From Hermatobates lingyangjiaoensis (Eukaryota > Arthropoda > Insecta > Hemiptera > Hermatobatidae), in assembly GCA_026182355.1 (NCBI GenBank), contig JAPFBL010000233.1:1240001-1304000 (forward strand): 64,000 bases of DNA, in the 5' to 3' direction. The translations under genes were made by a program, and so were the position numbers. The notes under the pieces are model-generated. The model had not been told where the DNA came from. It saw nothing but the letters and a program-made list of their open reading frames with translations, and made no database searches. Shown piece by piece: positions 10,435-21,099 of this stretch; the stretch's first letter is position 1, and the number at the start of each line of letters is the position of its first letter.

Positions 10435-11960
10435 GGAAATACCGCACAATTCAATTACGGATTGCAAAACTAATGAGAGAACATTACAATAGTTTATAGG
10501 TACATAATTCAGAAATTTCATCAATTAAATTAAACTAATTGAAAGGTTGAAAAGTGAATCTCTTTCCACATGATAGGGATTATGACCTAAAATTTGTTTA
10601 TTAACGTTCTGTTCAACAACAAACGAGATAAGTAGGGCTGTTTTATATATTTGCAATTCACTTTATCCCAACTCTCTCAAACTGAGGATATTTATTTATT
10701 TATTCACTCATAAAATTCATAACAATTTTGGTAGAGTTATTTGGAATCTAATAAGCACACTATGTGGTACAATGTTCTTTGATATACATTAAAAATATTA
10801 AAATTTTTTTAGGAAAAAATTAGTATAGTGGAACTGTTTTTGAAAATATATGAAACTCTCCCCTGATTTATTGTTGGTAGTATTACTACTGGTTCTGAAC
10901 CCGTTATCACATACAAAAAAATAAACGATTTTTATTTTCTAATTGCTCAAATGGAAAAGTATTCTACCTTAGATCGAAATTTAATTTTACATAAACATGA
11001 TTATTATTTTTTTAAGTATATACGAAGAATTTGAACTCTTTAACTGTTAAACTATCATTTAATCATTTCTAGTAATCATATAATTATAATGCCTATTCGA
11101 TTTATAATGATCATGTTCTACTTGACCTTTCAATCCTCTTATTCTTCAACTGAACCACTCCCGTTTCTTATCAGTCCAGTCAAAATCTTTACTTTTTTTC
11201 CGTCACAAACTGGTTTCAGTGACAAAAAAAAATACGAATAATGCCTTAAATTTATGGTGACTAAACACAAAAAATAACAAGTAGGTTTAACCATTATACA
11301 AAGAAAAGAATTTAATGAAAAGAACGTAAACATTATTTTTTGGCGGTTTTTATGGAACCAAAACTGAAAAAAAATATAAAATGTAAAAAAAAAATTGCAA
11401 CTATTTTTTTTTTTTAGCTGTACTGTATGAGTTAGCTGTAATTAGACGAATGAGAATGACAGACAAGAATGTCGTCATAATGCAAAGTAAGAAATTGTTC
11501 ATGCCCAGGTAGGTAATCAATAAACTGATGCTATAACGGTACATTGGTCTGAATGTGTCTTAATGTAGAATGAAGAACATGCCGTATGTTCACCAGTCCA
11601 GTCATCGACGTGCTTTAAAAATCACCCTTCCATTCAATCAACCCTCTACTTCCTCCCCTACAAAAAAAAAAAAGAAAAAGAAATAAGTAGAAACTTGTGT
11701 TTTCATTAATTTTAAGTCTAGCTTTTAAGTTTAAAAATCTATAAGACTTATAAGTGACTTACATTTAATAGGTTGGTTTATTTACATACTTTGTATGAAT
11801 GTTGGAACCTCAAACACAACTTGTTTGAAACGAGGTGTTTTCATAAACTAATTGTATTTTTTACATAAAAAATGAATATAACTATTTTCAAAGTTTTTTA
11901 TTTATACATTTTACTGAGTCTAAAAAGCCTCATTGCTTGCTAAAAAACTTATATGTACAC
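10435..11960. other. Anonymous AT-rich sequence
   Basis: No gene, RNA or element signature was recognised. It holds several poly(A/T) runs. Confidence 0.4.
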
Positions 11961-11964
11961 AATA

Positions 11965-12410
11965 AAAAATCTGGAGTGGCCTACACTCAACTTTACTATA
12001 GGTAAACATAATATCAAACTTCTTGGGTATATAATATATAATGTCCCATCTAGGTACAGTATCAATGTCTCATGGGAGATGATTATTATAAGCCTTTCAT
12101 TCCTGGAGGTAGTACAGATAGAGATTGATCCACTTATGAATATACACGCTTATTTTTGTTTATCAAACCACTGATACATATAATATCATTAAAATAACTA
12201 CAGAAGTAATAACATTTTTGAGAAGCGAAAGTGTTTATTTTGTGTTAGGAAATGATGTTTTATAGGAGAACATGGCTTTTGTTACAATAGTCAGTGGATC
12301 TCTCACATAGTTTATCTGACCTCTTTCTACATTGAACAGTTAAGACAAATTTTCCTATTTAAATCTTGAAAATGTTCCTATTTTATCTAAAAAATGTCAG
12401 ATATATGTAA
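11965..12410 (+). repeat. Dispersed repeat R2, copy 1
   Basis: It starts AAAAATCTGGAGTGGCC and aligns with 15711-16110 over its length with substitutions and small gaps. Partial copies occur at about 17395-17485 and 18110-18180. A 73-codon open frame here (11953-12174) is broken in the second copy. The repeat is therefore treated as an old transposon fragment of unknown class. Confidence 0.6.
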
Positions 12411-12479
12411 AAGAAAATATCGTTTTAAGATAATTTTAAATTTGAGATGTAGAATAATTCATCCTTCACAAATGTTCTA

Positions 12480-12815
12480 CTTTTAGGTATAGATTCATTT
12501 CGATCGGTTAATCGGTATGCTAGTATTGCTCTCACAAGCTTTCAGATTCATTTAGAAGTCAAAATTTGTACCTTTTATTGAAAAAAAATTCCTGTTATTT
12601 TAAAAATCTGAGGTTATTTTTCGTTTATTGCATTTGTAACCTCAAAGATAATGCCAACATTTCAAGGCTCTAGAATTAGTAGTTTAGGAGAAAAAAAAAT
12701 GTAGTCAAAAACAGGTTTTTGCCAAAAAGGTGAATTTCTCATCATGTAGAATTGCTCCCAAACAATAGGGCTCATCTACTCTATGGAGCCCATTTTTATG
12801 TAAAATATCAACTTG
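12480..12815 (-). repeat. Dispersed repeat, copy 2 (inverted to 8710-9005)
   Basis: The reverse complement matches the 8.7 kb copy block by block, including TTGAAAT.TTGGCATTATC and ACAGGTTTTTGCCAAAAA. It directly follows repeat R2, so the two may belong to one composite element. Confidence 0.6.
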
Positions 12816-12829
12816 ATCCATCAAAGATT

Positions 12830-13730
12830 CTTGTTCGTAGAGTTGTAACAATCCCGCTTATTCAACAAAATAACTCTAGACATTAATGAATTTATAAATA
12901 GTCGTTCAGCTTTCAACTATAATGATATGAATAATAATTTATTTTTTTTTGTGGTAAGGAGGTGAAATGCATTTACGCACATAGTGCTGGGCTCCCAATA
13001 TAATAATAATCATAATAATGTATTTATATTGTTTTATTTTAAAATGTTTATTCATTTGTTTTCTTTTGCTTATTTTATAATTGGCTAAGTAATTTAAAAA
13101 CAATTATCAAAGAGAAACTAAGTGTTTTCCAGTTTTCAATATATTTATTGAATTAGTTGAACGTAGTTTTTATTAAAATTAATATAAACTTTAGCTATTT
13201 ATCAAATCTGAAACAAGTGGCGACTTAGTTGTATAGCACAAATTGAGAAAAACTATCCAGACAGCATTCAGTACTAAAGCGATTACGCTGACTCCAAGAA
13301 ACATGTACCAGTAAACATTATTTAGTTAGAGTAATATTATTTATATTTATGTATATTATTGTTAAAGTAGTTATTTCATTTATTACTTGTGCAATCTGTT
13401 ATAATTTGGTATTCACTCATTTTGGGCGTTTTCAAAAATGAAGCCTCCATACAAAAAAAGTTTAATATGAAAACTGAAAACACATTTCAAACACTTAGTG
13501 TTTTTCTTTAGGTTTACGCCTAAAAAAAATATACATATATGTGAGCTTTAAGAACATAAGAGTGAATTATTTGAAATTGAATACAATATATGCATGTTGA
13601 ATTGCACTATTGAAGTTTTAACAAGGGAATTAGTATGAAAAATGACTTAGTTAATCCTGAAATTGGTTCATATAACTTTAAATTACTCCAAGTACGACAC
13701 AGAAAAAAGAATAAAAAAAAACACTTACAG
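12830..13730. other. Anonymous AT-rich sequence
   Basis: Nothing was recognised except a short stretch near 13390-13420 resembling the outer flank of the foldbacks at 37.8 and 57.9 kb (GTGCAATCTGT...TATTCACTCATT). Confidence 0.35.
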
Positions 13731-13731
13731 A

Positions 13732-13764
13732 ATTCAATATTTCGAACTGTTGTTCGTCATCAGG
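13732..13764 (-). ncRNA. Hammerhead-like ribozyme, family C
   Basis: Minus strand: CUGAUGA, one extra C, stem II GAAC-aaca-GUUC, GAAA, AUAU, U, GA. The core strands are complete. Stem I is weak, with only GA/UC adjoining the core. A (TA)n run follows about 65 bp away on the opposite side. Confidence 0.5.
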
Positions 13765-13868
13765 AGTAGACTAGAAGAGAGGACGAAGTGAGAGAGATCT
13801 CCCCACGTTGAAGAACGTAGCACGAGTATATATATATATATAAACAACAATATTAAATGGGAAAACAT

Positions 13869-13910
13869 GACTGAGATCTGTCAATCTAACAAGCGGTCTT
13901 CGTCAGAGTC
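13869..13910 (-). ncRNA. Hammerhead relic, family A
   Basis: Minus strand: GACU, CUGACGA, GACCGCUUGUUAGAUU, GACA for GAAA, AGAUCU, C, AGUC. Stem I and the palindrome are intact, but GAAA and one stem II strand are mutated. It lies directly beside a SINE fragment. Confidence 0.6.
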
Positions 13911-13929
13911 AAAAACCCGACTGCAGGGT

Positions 13930-14045
13930 GGGTCAAAAACGTGTTTGATTTTTTCCACCCTTTGCATGAAAGAAATCTAGGACCAGAGTGAGGATTCAAC
14001 CCTTGTCTACTAGAGTCAAGCGTGCAAGCCACTCAGGTTCCTTGA
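13930..14045 (-). repeat. tRNA-derived SINE fragment
   Basis: The minus strand has a box-A-like CTGAGTGGCTTGC and a box-B-like GGGTTGAATCC spaced as in a tRNA, then CTCTGGTCCTAGATTT, as in the SINE at 41 kb. The central and tail parts are mostly absent. Confidence 0.6.
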
Positions 14046-14523
14046 ATTCCTTCATTTATATTAATTTAAGCGTAAATTTATCATTGTTCAAACGATTATT
14101 GAATTTGATACAGATTTAGTTAGAAATTTATATCTCTTTTGATATTTCCATGAACAAGACAAAAATGAAAAACAAATTGAAATGTAGAAGCTAAGTGTTA
14201 ACTCTGACAAAATTACAGAATTGATGAATCAAGACTCTTCCAGTTTGGCTCTTTATCAGAGACATGATTCGAAACAAGGAAAAAAATATACAAAAACAAA
14301 AGAGTCTTTCCCAATATTGTAATATATAACAACCAAATAAAGATACTTTATTTGCTATTTAGGACAAGAGGCAAAGATATTTCATGGACAATTGTAACAC
14401 AGAGTTAAGACGGATTTAATAATTTATAATTGACCTATGTTAACTTCTGAAAATACCAATCTTATGGGTAGTGTTGATATTAAAATTATAGTAATCCGTC
14501 TTACCTCGTACCCTGCTGCTGAA

Positions 14524-14566
14524 GTTCTTAGACCGGTTTCGGGCGTCACCCATCTTCAACAAGAAC
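14524..14566 (-). ncRNA. Hammerhead ribozyme, family B1
   Basis: Minus strand: GUUCUUG, UUGAAGA, one extra U, GGG-ugacg-CCC, GAAA, ACCGGU palindrome, C, UAAGAAC. Stem I is 7 bp and directly abuts the core. The cleavage triplet would be GUC. The first core base is U instead of C, which is expected to weaken catalysis. That change is also in the partner arm. Confidence 0.7.
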
Positions 14567-14686
14567 TGATCAACTAAAATTACGGAGTCCTACCTTTCTG
14601 TTTATATAACCTATAAACTAGGTTTATATAACCTATTACTAGGTTATATAAACAGAAAGGTAGGACTCCGTAGTTTTAGTTGATCA

Positions 14687-14729
14687 GTTCTTGTTGAAGA
14701 TGGGTGACGCCCGAAACCGGTCTAAGAAC
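14687..14729 (+). ncRNA. Hammerhead ribozyme, family B1 (inverted partner)
   Basis: It has the same sequence and pairing as 14524-14566 on the plus strand. The AUG of the reading frame 14700-14849 shares the last core A. Confidence 0.7.
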
Positions 14730-14849
14730 TTCAGCAGCAGGGTACGAGGTAAGACGGATTACTATAATTTTAATATCAATGATACTAACCTCTGTGGTAA
14801 TGAAAAAATGCATGAATTTATGGGTAGTGTACTTGACGATGAATGTTAG
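14700..14849 (+). pseudogene. PLE-like N-terminal reading frame, starts inside hammerhead
   Basis: Fifty codons beginning MGDARNRSKNFSS, followed by NINDTNLC. The minus-strand frame at 30784-30894 starts MIQPIRNRSDDS and also carries NIS.TNLC, so two diverged loci preserve a similar peptide. The GAAA-palindrome segment of the ribozyme encodes RNRS. The frame ends at a stop without any RT domain. Assignment to PLE is inferred from the hammerhead and from other loci. Confidence 0.5.
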
Positions 14850-15700
14850 ACATTTTATCCTCATTTTTTTCTCTGTATAATGGAGAACGAAAATTATTTT
14901 GTTAAATCGTTATTCTCATTTATAAGGTTTTTTAAGATAAATTGTTCAACTATTATTAAGTTATTTGTTTATAGTTTAATAATATAGCTTACAAAATTTA
15001 TTGTAATAACAAGTTTAGTATGTTTATAGGGAGTTTCCTTTATTGGCAGACAGTTTATTTAATAGAAGAAAATGAGAGAATTAAATGACAGGAGTCTGAC
15101 TTTGCAAATCGAGTAAACTATTATAAAGAATGGAAATATGTCATATTCGAGTATGACATTAAGGGAGATGAGAATCTCACATCAGAGTATATAGAGTCAT
15201 ATTGGGTAGGAAAAGGAATACGTTATGTCTAGCAGCAGAAAATGAAGGAATATGCGAAAGAGTAAGGCAATGCATTTCATAGGAAAGGAATTTAGTTCAA
15301 TATGGCAGGAAATGATGTAATATCTGACTGTGAGTTATAACGTATGGTATAAATGAAGAACGTAAGTAGACTGTACATGACATAAGCTAAATGTATTGCT
15401 CTCCTACAGGAACGACGTCATACGTGGAATACTTACTCCACTATGAACCGAATAGACTTGCCAAGCAACTAAAGGTTTGAAACTTATATTAACTTTTCAG
15501 AAGTAATCAGGAAATGTTTGTAACTTCAATTTATTCCAACATATTTTGTACGTCCTGGTAATGTTATCTATAACTTTGAAGTCATTTAGTTTGGTTAACA
15601 ATAATATACAGATGTATATGATACAATCAAAGCAGATTCTATAATTATACATTGTACATTGTACAAAGTACATAAAAATGTTTGCATTGAAAAAAACTAA
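14850..15700. other. Anonymous sequence
   Basis: No gene or element recognised. Confidence 0.4.
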
Positions 15701-15710
15701 TCACTAAAAT

Positions 15711-16110
15711 AAAAATCTGGAGTGGCCTGCACTCAACTTTACTATAAGTAAACTTAATATCAGTTTTCTTGGGTATGTAATAAATAATGTCTCATTTAAG
15801 CATAATGTAAACATTTAAATGGGAGATGCTTATTTCTGAGGTTGTACAGATAGTGATTGATCGACTTATCAATATATAAGCTTATTTTTGTACATCCCAC
15901 AGCTGATCCAAATAATCTCATTAGTATAACTACAGCAGGAATAACATTTTTGAAAAGCCAAAGTGAAAATTTCTTTTTTGTAGGAAATAATCTCCTACAA
16001 GAACACATGGCGTTTGTTCAAATAGCCATGTCGGATTTCTTATATCGGTTACTTGACCTCCTTATACATTGAATATTTAAGTCAAATTTTCAAATTTAAA
16101 TCAGAAAAAT
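15711..16110 (+). repeat. Dispersed repeat R2, copy 2
   Basis: It aligns with 11965-12410 (AAAAATCTGGAGTGGCCT.CACTCAACTTTACTATA and later AATAACATTTTTGA.AAGC). Both strands hold chance reading frames of about 70 codons that are not conserved in copy 1. Confidence 0.6.
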
Positions 16111-16129
16111 CAAATCAAAATTGACTGTT

Positions 16130-16330
16130 TTATGGTTTTCGGGCAATGATAAATTATTGAAAAGTAATTTTTTGTTCAAAAAAATAATTTTAGTCAGTAC
16201 TTCTTTCTCAACTACTAACTATAGTGAGTTGAAATTTTATTGTAATGAAACTGACAGCAGTATTATTCTATCAGAATCAAAACAAACAAAATTACTATTT
16301 AAAGGTTTAATAACAAAAAATTTAAGACCG
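16130..16330 (+). repeat. Diverged copy of the 8.7 kb dispersed repeat
   Basis: It shares TTCGGGCAATGATAAAT and TTCTTTCTCAACTACTAACTATAG..GTTGAAATTTTA with 8740-8850. It follows repeat R2, as the 12.48 kb copy does but in the other orientation. Confidence 0.4.
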
Positions 16331-16334
16331 TTCA

Positions 16335-17134
16335 ATGAGTTAATGATATAATATAATTGAAATTTTAAAAAATTTAAGTATACGTAAATCAATCATTGTT
16401 TTTCTGCATATGATGGATGGTTGCCTAACAAAAGTGCTGTAATCAATCTACATGTAGCACAAATTTATTAGATATTTATTTTTGGTGTGCTTAAGAACAC
16501 ATGGGAAAAGTACATCTTTTTTATTGACAATTATCGCTACTATTTTTGACTTATTTTTTAAAAATATATTAATTGGATAACTGCAGGTCAAACAAGTACG
16601 AGTATAACAGCTTTTAAAAATTAAAATCACCTATAGAGAAAGACAGACTAAACTTCAACAAATTTTTAAAAAGAAGGAAAGTATTAGAGGAAAAACAAAT
16701 CATATTTAGGACTTACAAAACTAAGTAATCAAAATAGTTCCAGATTGAAATTAAACTGAGAAAGAAGAGGTAAAACTTTTTTTATATCATTTTATTTCTT
16801 ATTTGAAGTGATCATATAAACTTAAAATATTAATTAAAAAGCTCTAGCTCTCTTTCGAGGATTTAATTAAAATTCTAAACAATTTTGAATGTTATTTGCG
16901 GGAATTGTGTACACAATCTGTTATTTTTTTCTTCTCTTTTTTTTCTTACAAACTCATTGAAGTTTGTATGTCATATCCTACAGGTTATTCATATTTCTAC
17001 CTTCTTACTAGAAGCAGGCATGCCTCTTTCAATTTATTAGACACATTAGTTTGTTTGATGTTTTAGATTATAATGCCTATTTTTTAATAATGCCTTGTTT
17101 ATATTGAGATTATTTTTTTAAAGGATATTTTTGC
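16335..17134. other. Anonymous AT-rich sequence
   Basis: No gene or element recognised. Confidence 0.4.
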
Positions 17135-17740
17135 CAGGGCTGTGGAGTCGGAGTTGGAGTCAGGCATATTTTCGACCTGGAGGAGTCGGAGTCGGCTGAT
17201 TTCTTCTGACTCCGACTCCAACTCCTCACCTAGTTATTATTTGTGAACATGAAAATGAGATAAAATAATAAAACATGATTAATTAGTCCGAGTAGAATTT
17301 TTGCCTTCGGAGAAGGACATTGGACATTTGATGATAGAACACAAAATGTCTAGTTTAATACAAAATATATGGTCTTCCTTGTTCAGTGTTTCCTTTGTTA
17401 TAAGTAAATATAATATTAAACTTCTTCGATATTTAATGTCGTATTTAGATATAATATAAATGCCTAAGTAGGAAGTGTTTATTAGCCTTTCATTGCTAGC
17501 GGCCGACTCAGTCAAGGACATTATCTATAATGAGGCTGTTTGTTCGGCTATGACCAATGGATGCTATGCATATGGATAGTTTAGAGCTGTACGAAAGCTA
17601 CAAAGTACTAATTCTTATTATTACCCACCTGCCATCATTTTTTTAAAAAGATGAGCTAGAGTCGGAGTTGGAGTTGGCTGTTACAAAATAGAGGAGTTGG
17701 AGTCGGAGTTGGCCATAATAGGTCCGACTCCACAGCCCTG
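17135..17740. mobile_element. Non-autonomous hAT-like element (CAGGGCTGTGGAGTCGG ends)
   Basis: Perfect terminal inverted repeats CAGGGCTGTGGAGTCGG / CCGACTCCACAGCCCTG bound 606 bp. Subterminal GGAGTTGGAGTC-type repeats occur on both sides. CAGGG ends are typical of hAT transposons. The flanking octamers ATTTTTGC and ATTTTCCT match only partly, so the duplication is eroded. No transposase is present. The interior includes a piece of dispersed repeat R2. Confidence 0.8.
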
Positions 17741-17744
17741 ATTT

Positions 17745-18877
17745 TCCTGCATTAGAATTGGCTTTTATACGTATTATACCATTGAATCACAGTGTTAATC
17801 AATCTCTGCAAAGGCAGACCACAAAATGAACTCTTGCAGTGGTATATATGAAACAGTGACCCGATCTTTATGAAGGGTTTATTTTGAACCATGTACCTGC
17901 TACAAGCTTGCAAGCAACCATGTATGCTTTGTGCCTCGTGTTTTTGGTTGTTTAGCAGAGAGAAAAGGGATATTGTATGAACAACACATGACAGCTCATG
18001 ATCTATGTTAAAAAGACTGTTTAAGAGTTTAAATTTAAAAAGCAAAAACAATATTTTCTTCTAAGATATAGTTAAACTATAATAAATTTGTTCCATATAA
18101 TCGTATAATGGTTAACTTCTTCTATATTTAATGTCGTATTTAGATGTAATATAAATGCCTAAATAGGAGGTGTTTATTAGTCTTTTTCACATATTAAGAA
18201 TACGACTGCATAAAGTACAACGGTTTTAACAATTTAGATCAGCATAATATACATTTAGTCTATAAATTATAGTTTTTTGAAAAAGTTTTATTATAAAGTG
18301 TCAAAAAAATTTCCTAATAAAAAGCCTTGAAAAAGCCAAAACTTTTTTTGGAGAAATGTCAGCTTATAATTATTAGTGGTTAATTCTTTGGACCAAATTC
18401 TCAGGAAACCTATTTTCAATTTTTAGAATAAATTGTCGTGAAACTATATCAATATAACGTGAATACATTTTTTGCCCCAAATAAGAAATTTACGAATCTA
18501 CATTAGCATAAATCTAGTAATTATATTAAATGTTAACGACTTCTGATAATACAGTAAACATCAAGCCTGACTAATTACTTAATTAAACAACTTTGATTTT
18601 ATATGAGCGTATAACAGGTTTCCTGGCAGCAAAGTTTAGCGTTGACTACTATTAAGTTCTTACATGTTATTCAAAAACCACACAATAACTTTGTTGCTAA
18701 AATATAGAATAATATCATTATATTGATGACAGGGCTTTAATATCAATACTGTGCTTAAATAGCAAAGTGGTTTAAATCAATACGTTTGTTTTATAATGTT
18801 ACAAAAGGTTATATTTTTAGTTACAAGGAACAAGGGTGCTTTTGTTAATAGTTTAATACAATTCACAATAGGCTGTC
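17745..18877. other. Anonymous AT-rich sequence with R2 fragment
   Basis: A fragment of repeat R2 lies at about 18110-18180 (ATATTTAATGTCGTATTTAGA). A 99-codon minus-strand frame at 17752-18051 has no recognisable domain and is probably chance. Confidence 0.35.
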
Positions 18878-19035
18878 ATGGATAATCTAAGATACTTCAC
18901 CGGACCTGAATAGAGCACCTTACTGATTTCAATAGACTTATCCGAAACACAAAGCAACATGTCATTTTCACAACAGTGCCTCATCCCTAAAAGTGAATCC
19001 TATTCATCCCCACTCCATGCTTTCTTATTTTCCAA
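18878..19035 (+). repeat. 158 bp direct repeat, left copy
   Basis: It matches 19524-19681 with about three substitutions from ATGGATAATCTAAGATACTT to TTCTTATTTTCCAA. The pair brackets a dispersed repeat and a PLE-type foldback. It may be a PLE pseudo-LTR or a long target duplication. Confidence 0.85.
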
Positions 19036-19097
19036 TAGAATAAACCATTATAACATTACCTCAGACATTATTAATTTCAATTTTTCTATAAATACGA

Positions 19098-19255
19098 GCT
19101 CGCAAGCGACTGGCTACTCTGGCTCCAATTTTTTAAAAATTAAATAATAATTTTCTTTTATTTAAGATTATCCAGGTAATAAGTAATAGATATTATAATT
19201 TCAGGTCATTATCTTCACGGAAAATGAGTGAACAAACATACTCACGAATTTTATA
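19098..19255 (+). repeat. Dispersed repeat R3, copy 1
   Basis: It aligns with 61728-61890 (ACTGGCTCCA.TTTT, TTTCAGGTC, CACGGAAAAT, AACAAAC..ACTCAC). Its class is unknown. It ends at a (TA)n tract. Confidence 0.55.
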
Positions 19256-19312
19256 TATATATAGATATATAAATATTGATAAAAGTATCGACCGTGGAAT
19301 AGAAACAAAACT

Positions 19313-19491
19313 AAGGTTTATCGGGACTCGATCAGTTCTTCAGGTTCAAATTAAACTCTCATTGCCAACGTTTCGGTCTGCCTATGAAAAAGGTTTTAAA
19401 TAAAGACTTCAGTCTTTATTTAAAAGAGCGTTGGCAATGAGAGTTTAATTTGAACCTGAAGAACTGAGGGAGTCCCAATAAACCTTAGTTT
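19313..19491. repeat. Foldback with hammerhead-like relic
   Basis: Arms about 19313-19370 and 19424-19491 are inverted copies (AACTAAGGTTTAT.GGGACTC and the complement; CTCTCATTGCCAACG). A (TA)n tract borders the right arm. Confidence 0.7.
19364..19395 (-). ncRNA. Hammerhead-like relic, family D
   Basis: Minus strand: a degraded first strand, GGCAGACC then GAAA, ACGU, U and GGC, as in the family D copies at 4.4 and 54.1 kb. CUGANGA is not recognisable. Confidence 0.35.
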
Positions 19492-19493
19492 TG

Positions 19494-19523
<30 letters not shown>

Positions 19524-19527
<4 letters not shown>

Positions 19528-19681
19528 ATAATCTAAGATACTTCACCGGACCTGAATAGAGCACCTTACTGATTTCAATAGACTTATCCGAAACACAAAG
19601 CAACATGTCATTTTTACAACAGTGCCTCTTCCCTAAAAGTGAATCCTATTCATCCCCACTCCACGCTTTCTTATTTTCCAA
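19524..19681 (+). repeat. 158 bp direct repeat, right copy
   Basis: Second copy of 18878-19035, about 98% identical. It begins exactly at the end of a (TA)n tract and is followed by leader sequence of the PLE N-terminal frame at 19839. Confidence 0.85.
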
Positions 19682-19838
19682 AATGAGGGTATTTATACTG
19701 TTGACCTTTCAACTCTTATTCTAACCGCTTGTTTCTTGTTTATTATTGACCTTTGACCTTCTCTTTATATTAACCTGTACTATCCTTTTAATCTATTTAT
19801 AGCAATGACTAAGCATGAGTCATCGATTTTAATTTAAC

Positions 19839-19992
19839 ATGTCACTTGGCCAATTCCTTTTCCAGTTGAACCCTGTTAGCAGGAGGTTAGGTCGGAGGAT
19901 CAAATCTCTCAGTCTTAAGATCGTGAATGCCGAGACTGCGGTTAATTTTAATGATGCCTGTTTAAAAGAGGATCTGCTGCCTATTTATCACA
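19839..19992 (+). pseudogene. PLE N-terminal segment, cut at (TA)n
   Basis: It encodes MSLGQFLFQLNPVSRRLG followed by SLKIVNAETAVNFNDACLKE and DLLPIYHN, then poly(Ile-Tyr) from TA. The block FN..CL.EDLLP.Y recurs at 24.5, 26.1, 26.9, 27.4, 27.6, 48.7 and 52.5 kb. It resembles the poorly conserved region upstream of the RT in PLE proteins. No RT follows. Confidence 0.65.
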
Positions 19993-20014
19993 ATATATAT
20001 ATATATATATATTT

Positions 20015-21090
20015 ATTTATTTACTCTTCTTTATATAATCTAGGAGGCCTCAGAGCTTATTTTTTCTTCATTCTGATTCTTCCTACGACATTTTGTCTCA
20101 TATACATATCTTAGGTGTTGCTGGTCTGAATACTGGGCGGTGACTGAGTGTCGGCTTGGCGAGTAGCTGGTGGTACTGGTGGTACCTACTTTATAGAGAT
20201 ATCAGGTTTATATATTGTAAACAGCTTGCTGTGGTTTCAGTTATTTTTCTTAATAAAATTATTAATACAAGTGTTTTGTCATTTTAGTATTTGTAGAGAA
20301 ACTACATTTTAGGTCAAACCAAAATTCGTTGAAACTAAAGTATAAAATAGAAATGAATATAAATTTCACTATTTAAAAAATAATAGCAGTTTATAAATGG
20401 TAATGGGGAGCAAATAACAAATGAGCAAAAATTATCCTCCCTAGAAATGATAAAATTGAAACAACATAAGTGTGAAAATGAAAATCAGCTTCTAATAATT
20501 ATTTTAAAGACTTAAATAAATAGAAGAATTAACTGTAAACCAATGCTACATTATCAGGTTTATATTTTATGCTAAGATATTTTACCCCGCAAATTTAACG
20601 AATTTCACATCACACTTCACGTAATTCTTTGGTTCTCGAACTAAAACCCAAACAATATTATAACCCATAATGACAATAAATAATAGCCCATACAATGAAT
20701 CTTCCAACTTATTGAATTCCTATAATATAAGTAGCTAAAATGTGTACTATATAAATGCGTGCTATAATATTTACTAAAATGTTGACAAACATATGAAATC
20801 TTATTAATTTAAATCGAATGTGATTTGGAAAATTGTGCAGTTCGTTGAAAGAAACGAACATCCATTGTCTGGTTTACTTTTCAGATGAGCTATGATAGGT
20901 ATCGGAAGTGCTTGTGGAGGGTATTTATTTGTTTCTCGTTAGAATTTTTTATTTTTTATTTGGATACTTCGACTACAATGTCATGTATTTAGAGGTTATT
21001 TTATTTCAGGGTTATTCCTTCAGCTTTTTTGATTTTGTAGCGGAAATCGGGTGGACACCTATTGGTGGCACTCCATAACTACATTTAATC
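20015..21090. other. Anonymous sequence
   Basis: No gene recognised. The right part approaches the 3' end of the minus-strand Jockey-like element, whose precise limit is unclear. Confidence 0.35.
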
Positions 21091-21099
21091 TTTATGGCG

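Larger units (their letters stand above)
14474..14779. repeat. Long foldback with a hammerhead in each arm
   Basis: Arms 14474-14615 and 14640-14779 are almost exact inverted copies with a short AT-rich centre. Each arm reads outward from hammerhead into the start of a PLE-like reading frame. The word TTATGGGTAGTGT occurs just left of the left arm (14461-14473) and again at 14819-14830, a possible target duplication of a slightly longer insert. Confidence 0.8.
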
